Origin: Phycisphaeraceae bacterium
GTDB taxonomy: Bacteria > Planctomycetota > Phycisphaerae > Phycisphaerales > SM1A02
Assembly (NCBI GenBank): GCA_003562195.1
Contig: PWVT01000195.1
Location: 1 to 32,091 of the forward strand
Reading direction: 5' to 3'
DNA length: 32,091 bases
Shown: positions 27,290 to 32,091 of the stretch, piece by piece
Position numbering within the stretch: position 1 is the first letter of the stretch
Layout: the number at the start of each line of letters is the position of its first letter
Translations under genes and position numbers: made by a program
The notes under the pieces: generated by a model
Databases searched by the model: none
What the model was told of the DNA's origin: nothing
Seen by the model: only the letters and a program-made list of their open reading frames with translations

Positions 27290-27790
27290 GTGTTTTCCCT
27301 GACGCGTAAGACTGACTACGCCCTCGTCGCATTGACTGCGATGGTCCATGAGCGTCATCTGGTCAGTGCGCGGGGCTTGGCAGATCGGCTGAACCTGCCG
27401 CTGCCGGTGCTTCGAAACATCCTGAAGCATCTCACGCAAGTCGGCCTGATCAACTCCACGCGAGGGCAGCAGGGGGGCTACCAACTGGCCCGTACAGCGG
27501 AGGAAATCTCCCTCGTTGACCTGATCGAAGCGATGGAAGGACCGCTGCGATTGACGATGTGCTGCCGCCCATCGGGCGACCCTGATCGCGACAAGTGCGA
27601 TCTGGAAGGGTCATGCATGATCAAGCGACCGGTGCAGCGCGTGCACGCACTGATGCAGCAGTTTCTCAGCCGCATCAGTCTGGCCCAACTCGCACACGAC
27701 GAGGTGCCTCGGGAGGTGCAGGTGCTTGTCGGGGGCGATGTGTGCCAGTGCCAGTCTCATACGAACGGATCTACCACGACGAAAGACTAA
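27290..27790 (+). CDS. Rrf2 family transcriptional regulator, SUF-associated
   Basis: FSLTRKTDYALVALTAM...VSARGLADRLNLPLPVLRNILKHLTQVGLINSTRGQQGGYQLARTAEEISLVDLIEAMEGP and a Cys cluster MCC...CDLEGSC; GTG start; immediately upstream of sufB. Confidence 0.92.
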   Translation: MFSLTRKTDYALVALTAMVHERHLVSARGLADRLNLPLPVLRNILKHLTQVGLINSTRGQQGGYQLARTAEEISLVDLIEAMEGPLRLTMCCRPSGDPDRDKCDLEGSCMIKRPVQRVHALMQQFLSRISLAQLAHDEVPREVQVLVGGDVCQCQSHTNGSTTTKD

Positions 27791-27814
27791 TCGAACTCTT
27801 GTGAATTTCGCCTT

Positions 27815-29263
27815 ATGACTACAGCAACAGAACAAACCATCAACGAATTCACTGGCAAGGGCTACAAGCACGGATTCGTTACCGAGATTGAGTCCGACTC
27901 GCTCCCACCCGGATTGAACGAAGACGTCATCCGCTTCATCTCCGAAAAGAAGAAGGAGCCGGACTGGATGCTCGAGTGGCGTCTGAAGGCCTATCGCGAC
28001 TGGCTGGAAATGGAAATGCCCGACTGGCAGAATGTGAACTTTCACCCCATCGATTTCCAGAAGATCATCTACTACTCAGCTCCGAAGAAGAAGCCCCAAC
28101 TCGACAGTCTTGATGAGGTCGATCCGGAACTGCTGCGCACCTACGAAAAGCTCGGCATCCCGCTGGAAGAACAAAAGATGCTCACGGGCGTTGCTGTCGA
28201 TGCGGTCTTTGACAGCGTATCGGTTGCGACCACGTTCAAGGAAAAGCTTGCCGAAGCGGGCGTGATCTTCTGCCCCATGTCTGAAGCGCTGCAGAAGCAC
28301 CCTGACCTCGTCAAGAAGTACATCGGCAGCGTCGTCCCGACCAATGACAACTATTTCGCAGCATTGAACTCGGCTGTGTTCTCCGATGGCTCGTTCGTGT
28401 ACATCCCCAAGGGCGTGACGTGCCCGATGGAACTGTCCACGTACTTCCGCATCAACGCGATGAACACCGGCCAGTTTGAGCGCACGCTCATCATTGCAGC
28501 GGAAGGCGCATCGGTCAGTTACCTTGAGGGCTGCACCGCCCCGATGCGTGATGAAAACCAGCTTCACGCAGCAGTCGTGGAACTCGTCGCGCTCGACGAT
28601 GCGCACATCAAGTATTCCACCATCCAGAACTGGTATCCCGGCGATGAGAACGGCAAGGGCGGCATCTACAACTTCGTCACCAAGCGTGGCGATTGCCGCG
28701 GCGATCGTTCGCACATCTCCTGGACGCAGGTTGAAACCGGTTCTGCCGTCACTTGGAAGTACCCAAGCTGCGTACTCAAGGGCGATGACTCCATCGGCGA
28801 GTTCTACAGCGTCGCGCTGACCAACAACCGACAGCAGGCCGACACCGGCACGAAGATGATTCACATCGGCAAGAACACGCGGAGCTACATCGTCTCCAAG
28901 GGCATCTCTGCCGGGTTCTCAGACAACACCTATCGCGGCCAGGTGAAGGTGCTCAAGAACGCATCCAACGCTCGCAACTACACCCAGTGCGATTCACTGC
29001 TGATGGGCGACAAGTGCGGCGCGCATACCTTCCCTTACATCGAGGTCGGCAACTCCACCAGCCAGGTCGAGCACGAAGCCACGACCTCGAAGATCGGCGA
29101 AGATCAAATCTTCTACTGCACGCAGCGCGGTATCTCCGAAGAGGATGCCGTCTCACTCATCGTCAACGGCTTCTGCAAGGAAGTGCTCAAAGAACTGCCT
29201 ATGGAGTTCGCTGTTGAAGCTGACAAGCTCCTGGCGATCTCGCTTGAAGGCAGCGTGGGCTAA
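27815..29263 (+). CDS. sufB: Fe-S cluster assembly protein SufB
   Basis: [90 protein letters not shown]. Confidence 0.97.
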   Translation: MTTATEQTINEFTGKGYKHGFVTEIESDSLPPGLNEDVIRFISEKKKEPDWMLEWRLKAYRDWLEMEMPDWQNVNFHPIDFQKIIYYSAPKKKPQLDSLDEVDPELLRTYEKLGIPLEEQKMLTGVAVDAVFDSVSVATTFKEKLAEAGVIFCPMSEALQKHPDLVKKYIGSVVPTNDNYFAALNSAVFSDGSFVYIPKGVTCPMELSTYFRINAMNTGQFERTLIIAAEGASVSYLEGCTAPMRDENQLHAAVVELVALDDAHIKYSTIQNWYPGDENGKGGIYNFVTKRGDCRGDRSHISWTQVETGSAVTWKYPSCVLKGDDSIGEFYSVALTNNRQQADTGTKMIHIGKNTRSYIVSKGISAGFSDNTYRGQVKVLKNASNARNYTQCDSLLMGDKCGAHTFPYIEVGNSTSQVEHEATTSKIGEDQIFYCTQRGISEEDAVSLIVNGFCKEVLKELPMEFAVEADKLLAISLEGSVG

Positions 29264-29319
29264 GCCGCACGTGGCGATATTCGAAATAACACTGACAACT
29301 GCAAACTGACGACAGACCA

Positions 29320-30093
29320 ATGACCACACCACTCATCGAAATCAAGAACCTGCACGCAAACATCGACGGCCAGGAAATCCTCCGCGGCCTTGATCTCACC
29401 ATCAATCCCGGCGAAGTGCATTCGATCATGGGGCCAAATGGCTCTGGCAAGAGCACGCTCGCTCAAGTGCTCGCCGGCCGTGATGCATTTGAAGTCACCG
29501 AGGGCGAGATCATCTACGAAGGCAAGGATCTGCTCGACATGGACCCGGATGAACGCGCCTGCGAAGGCGTCTTTCTGGCGTTCCAGTACCCCGTTGAGAT
29601 TCCCGGCGTGCGCACCACGCAGTTTCTCAAGGCCGCGATCAACGCCGTGCGCAAGCATCGCGGCGAAGATGAGATCGACGCTCTTGACGCGGTCAAGCTC
29701 TTCCGCGAAAAGATGAAGCTCGTTGACATGGATGAATCGCTGCTCAAGCGTGCGGTCAACGAGGGCTTCTCCGGCGGTGAGAAGAAGCGCCATGAAATCT
29801 TCCAGATGGCGGTCCTCGAGCCGAAGCTCTGCATCCTTGATGAAACCGACTCCGGCCTGGATATCGACGCGCTGCGCATCGTTGCGGACGGCGTGAACGC
29901 CATGCGGTCGAAAGACCGTTCGTTCCTGCTCATCACCCACTATCAGCGTCTACTCGATTACATTGTCCCCGATTTCGTTCACGTGCTGGTCAACGGCCGC
30001 ATCGTGCAGTCTGGCGACAAGGGACTCGCCCTGGAACTCGAGAAGAAGGGCTATAGCTGGGTCGAGAAGGAACCGGCTGCCGCCACGGCGTAA
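29320..30093 (+). CDS. sufC: Fe-S cluster assembly ATPase SufC
   Basis: [83 protein letters not shown]. Confidence 0.97.
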   Translation: MTTPLIEIKNLHANIDGQEILRGLDLTINPGEVHSIMGPNGSGKSTLAQVLAGRDAFEVTEGEIIYEGKDLLDMDPDERACEGVFLAFQYPVEIPGVRTTQFLKAAINAVRKHRGEDEIDALDAVKLFREKMKLVDMDESLLKRAVNEGFSGGEKKRHEIFQMAVLEPKLCILDETDSGLDIDALRIVADGVNAMRSKDRSFLLITHYQRLLDYIVPDFVHVLVNGRIVQSGDKGLALELEKKGYSWVEKEPAAATA

Positions 30094-30135
30094 GTGAACG
30101 ATGCGCTCGATTTGAACAGCAACACCAATACACCC

Positions 30136-31476
30136 ATGACCCAAGCAACAGACCAACGAATGATCCGACTCTCCGACGAAGCTGCGCTTCAGCTGACGCT
30201 CAACGGCACCGCTACCGAGTGGCTGCGCGCCATTTGTGAGCAGGGTGCTGCCAAGTTCGCCGAACTTGGACTACCCAGCCGTCGGCATGAAGAATGGCGG
30301 CTGACGAGCATCAAGCAGATCGCTGAAACGGACTTTTCCTTCAGCGATGAACTGCCCGCGCTTTCGCCCAAGGACGTTGCGCGATTTGATATCCCCGGCA
30401 TGGCCGCCTCGCGGCTGGTGTTCATCAATGGCCGCTACGCGCCGGATCACTCCTCACTGCAATCGCTGCCCGCAGGCGTCACTGTGCTGCCGTTGATGGA
30501 AGCGGTCAGTTCGCATGGCGATCTCGTGCAGCAGCATCTCGCCAAGCACGCGGACATGACCGATGAGGCGTTCACCGCGCTGAACACCGCCATGCTCGGC
30601 GATGGCGTGTTCGTGCATGTGCCCGATGGCATGACGGTTGAGCAACCGATTCACGTCGTGAACATCACCACTTGCGCGGGTGAGCCGCTCATGACCAACC
30701 CGCGCAACCTGATCGTCGCTGGGGACAAGGCCAAGGTCACCGTCATTGAAGATTACGTCTGCCCCGACGATGATGTGTACTTCACCAACGCCGTCACCGA
30801 AGTCGTGGTCGGCAAGGAAGCGAACGTCACGCACTACCTGCTCGAACGCGAAAGCCGCAAGGCGTTCAATATCGCGACGCTGAACATCCATCAGAGTGAA
30901 TCGAGCAACTTCACTTCGCATTCGGTCATGCTTGGCGGCGCGAGCGTGCGCAACAACATCGTTCCAGTTCTCGATGGCGAACACTGCTTCAGTACGCTCA
31001 ACGGTCTGTACCTCACCAGTGACAAGCAGCACGTGGACAACCACATGCGCGTCTTTCACAACATGCCCAATTGCGACAGCCGCCAGTACTATCGTGGCGT
31101 GTTGGATGACAAGTCCACGGCTGTATTTAGCGGCCGCATCATCGTCGCCCGCGATGCCCAGAAGACCGATGCCGTGCAGTCCAACGCCAATCTGCTGTTG
31201 ACGGACACCGCCCGCGCCAACACACATCCGCAGCTTGAGATTTACGCTGATGACGTGAAGTGCACACACGGCGCGACGATCGGCGAGCTGGATGACAACG
31301 CGATCTTCTATCTGCGAGCTCGCGGTATCAGCGAGGCCGCTGCACGCGGCATGCTCATTCATGCCTTCGCGGCGGAGAGTCTCGAACGCATGGACATTGA
31401 GCCAATTGTGGAACTGCTCGAAGCTGAACTCTACAAGAGACTGCCTGAAGGCAAGATGGTGCAGGCCACATTATGA
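30136..31476 (+). CDS. sufD: Fe-S cluster assembly protein SufD
   Basis: PSRRHEEWRLTSIKQIA, GGASVRNNIVPVLDGEHCFSTLNGLYL, VDNHMRVFHNMPNCDSRQYYRGVLDDKSTAVFSGRIIV; ATG at 30136 preferred over GTG at 30094. Confidence 0.95.
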   Translation: MTQATDQRMIRLSDEAALQLTLNGTATEWLRAICEQGAAKFAELGLPSRRHEEWRLTSIKQIAETDFSFSDELPALSPKDVARFDIPGMAASRLVFINGRYAPDHSSLQSLPAGVTVLPLMEAVSSHGDLVQQHLAKHADMTDEAFTALNTAMLGDGVFVHVPDGMTVEQPIHVVNITTCAGEPLMTNPRNLIVAGDKAKVTVIEDYVCPDDDVYFTNAVTEVVVGKEANVTHYLLERESRKAFNIATLNIHQSESSNFTSHSVMLGGASVRNNIVPVLDGEHCFSTLNGLYLTSDKQHVDNHMRVFHNMPNCDSRQYYRGVLDDKSTAVFSGRIIVARDAQKTDAVQSNANLLLTDTARANTHPQLEIYADDVKCTHGATIGELDDNAIFYLRARGISEAAARGMLIHAFAAESLERMDIEPIVELLEAELYKRLPEGKMVQATL

Positions 31477-32091
31477 CACTTGCGGCCTCCAACACGGCCG
31501 CTTTCGACGTGCAGCAGGTTCGAGCGCAGTTCCCCGCGCTGCAGCAGAACGTCCACGGCCAGCCGCTGGTGTATCTTGACAGCGCTGCCACGACGCAAAA
31601 GCCGCGCTGCGTGCTCGATGCGTTGATGCACTACTACGAGCACGATAACGCGAACGTGCACCGCGGCACGCATGAGCTTGCGAATCGTGCGACCACGGCG
31701 TACGAAGGTGCCCGCAATCTTGTTCGCAGCCACCTCAATGCAGGCGATGCGCGAGAGGTCGTGTTCACGCGCGGCACGACGGAGTCAATCAATCTCGTCG
31801 CGCAGTCCTACGGCCGAGCCAATCTTAAGCCCGGCGATGAAGTGATCGTCTCCATCATGGAGCATCACTCCAATATCGTGCCCTGGCAATTGGTGTGCGA
31901 GCAAACAGGCGCTGTGCTGAAGGTCATTCCGATCAACGATGCCGGAGACCTGCAACTTGATGCGTACGCAGGTCTGCTCAACGAACGCACGAAGATTGTC
32001 GCAGTGACGCACGTGTCCAACGTGTTGGGCACAATCAATCCCATCAAAGACATGGCTGACATGGCGCATCGGGTCGGGGCGGTTATTGTCG
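31473..32091 (+). CDS. sufS: Cysteine desulfurase SufS (truncated by window end)
   Basis: VQQVRAQFPALQQNVHGQPLVYLDSAATTQKPRCVLDALMHYYEHDNANVHRGTHELANRAT...VFTRGTTESINLVAQSYG...SIMEHHSNIVPWQ; ATGA overlap with sufD; not in the ORF track because it runs off the window. Confidence 0.95.
   Translation, partial: MTLAASNTAAFDVQQVRAQFPALQQNVHGQPLVYLDSAATTQKPRCVLDALMHYYEHDNANVHRGTHELANRATTAYEGARNLVRSHLNAGDAREVVFTRGTTESINLVAQSYGRANLKPGDEVIVSIMEHHSNIVPWQLVCEQTGAVLKVIPINDAGDLQLDAYAGLLNERTKIVAVTHVSNVLGTINPIKDMADMAHRVGAVIV

Noticed and set aside
28076-28864. 262-aa minus-strand ORF antisense to sufB
   Set aside because: Composition is an antisense shadow of sufB codons, with no independent support.
30454-31362. 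302-aa minus-strand ORF antisense to sufD
   Set aside because: Mirror of a strongly supported conserved gene; no recognisable domain, and moderate-to-high GC with codon bias produces long antisense ORFs.
1-32091. CRISPR arrays, tRNA/rRNA genes, transposases, phage genes
   Set aside because: No regularly spaced direct repeats, no recognisable RNA gene and no transposase or integrase-like ORF were seen by eye; a dedicated scan (tRNAscan-SE, Infernal, ISfinder) was not possible here.

Overview
The window is chromosomal, with no rRNA, tRNA, CRISPR array or transposase found. Gene content and style (MoxR/DUF58/BatA/vWA-GATase cluster, NHL lipoprotein, Rrf2-SUF operon) suggest a planctomycete, possibly Phycisphaerae-like; that lineage call is inference. 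From left to right: a truncated ORF end; a receiver-only response regulator; an AbgT-family transporter with an unusual acidic repeat insertion; a polytopic membrane protein; a stand-alone TSCPD (B12-dependent RNR C-terminal-like) protein; ribF (minus strand); a large NAD-type glutamate dehydrogenase; a small gene graveyard (SDR remnant plus a decayed second gene) bordered by a perfect 16-bp hairpin; a secreted protein with a CX4CH heme-like motif; a coiled-coil lipoprotein; a DHH/DHHA1 phosphoesterase (NrnA-like); and a secreted coiled-coil protein (minus strand). From about 14.65 kb onward there is a co-directional run of more than 17 kb: Gln-rich membrane coiled-coil protein, iron-type solute-binding lipoprotein, ABC permease fused in frame to an NHL beta-propeller, dual-vWA/GATase-like membrane protein, MoxR AAA+ ATPase, DUF58, BatA-like vWA protein, Rrf2 regulator, sufB, sufC, sufD and sufS (cut by the window end). 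The most interesting candidate system is this run: a MoxR/vWA module interleaved with an ATPase-less iron-type ABC importer and followed immediately by Fe-S cluster assembly genes.
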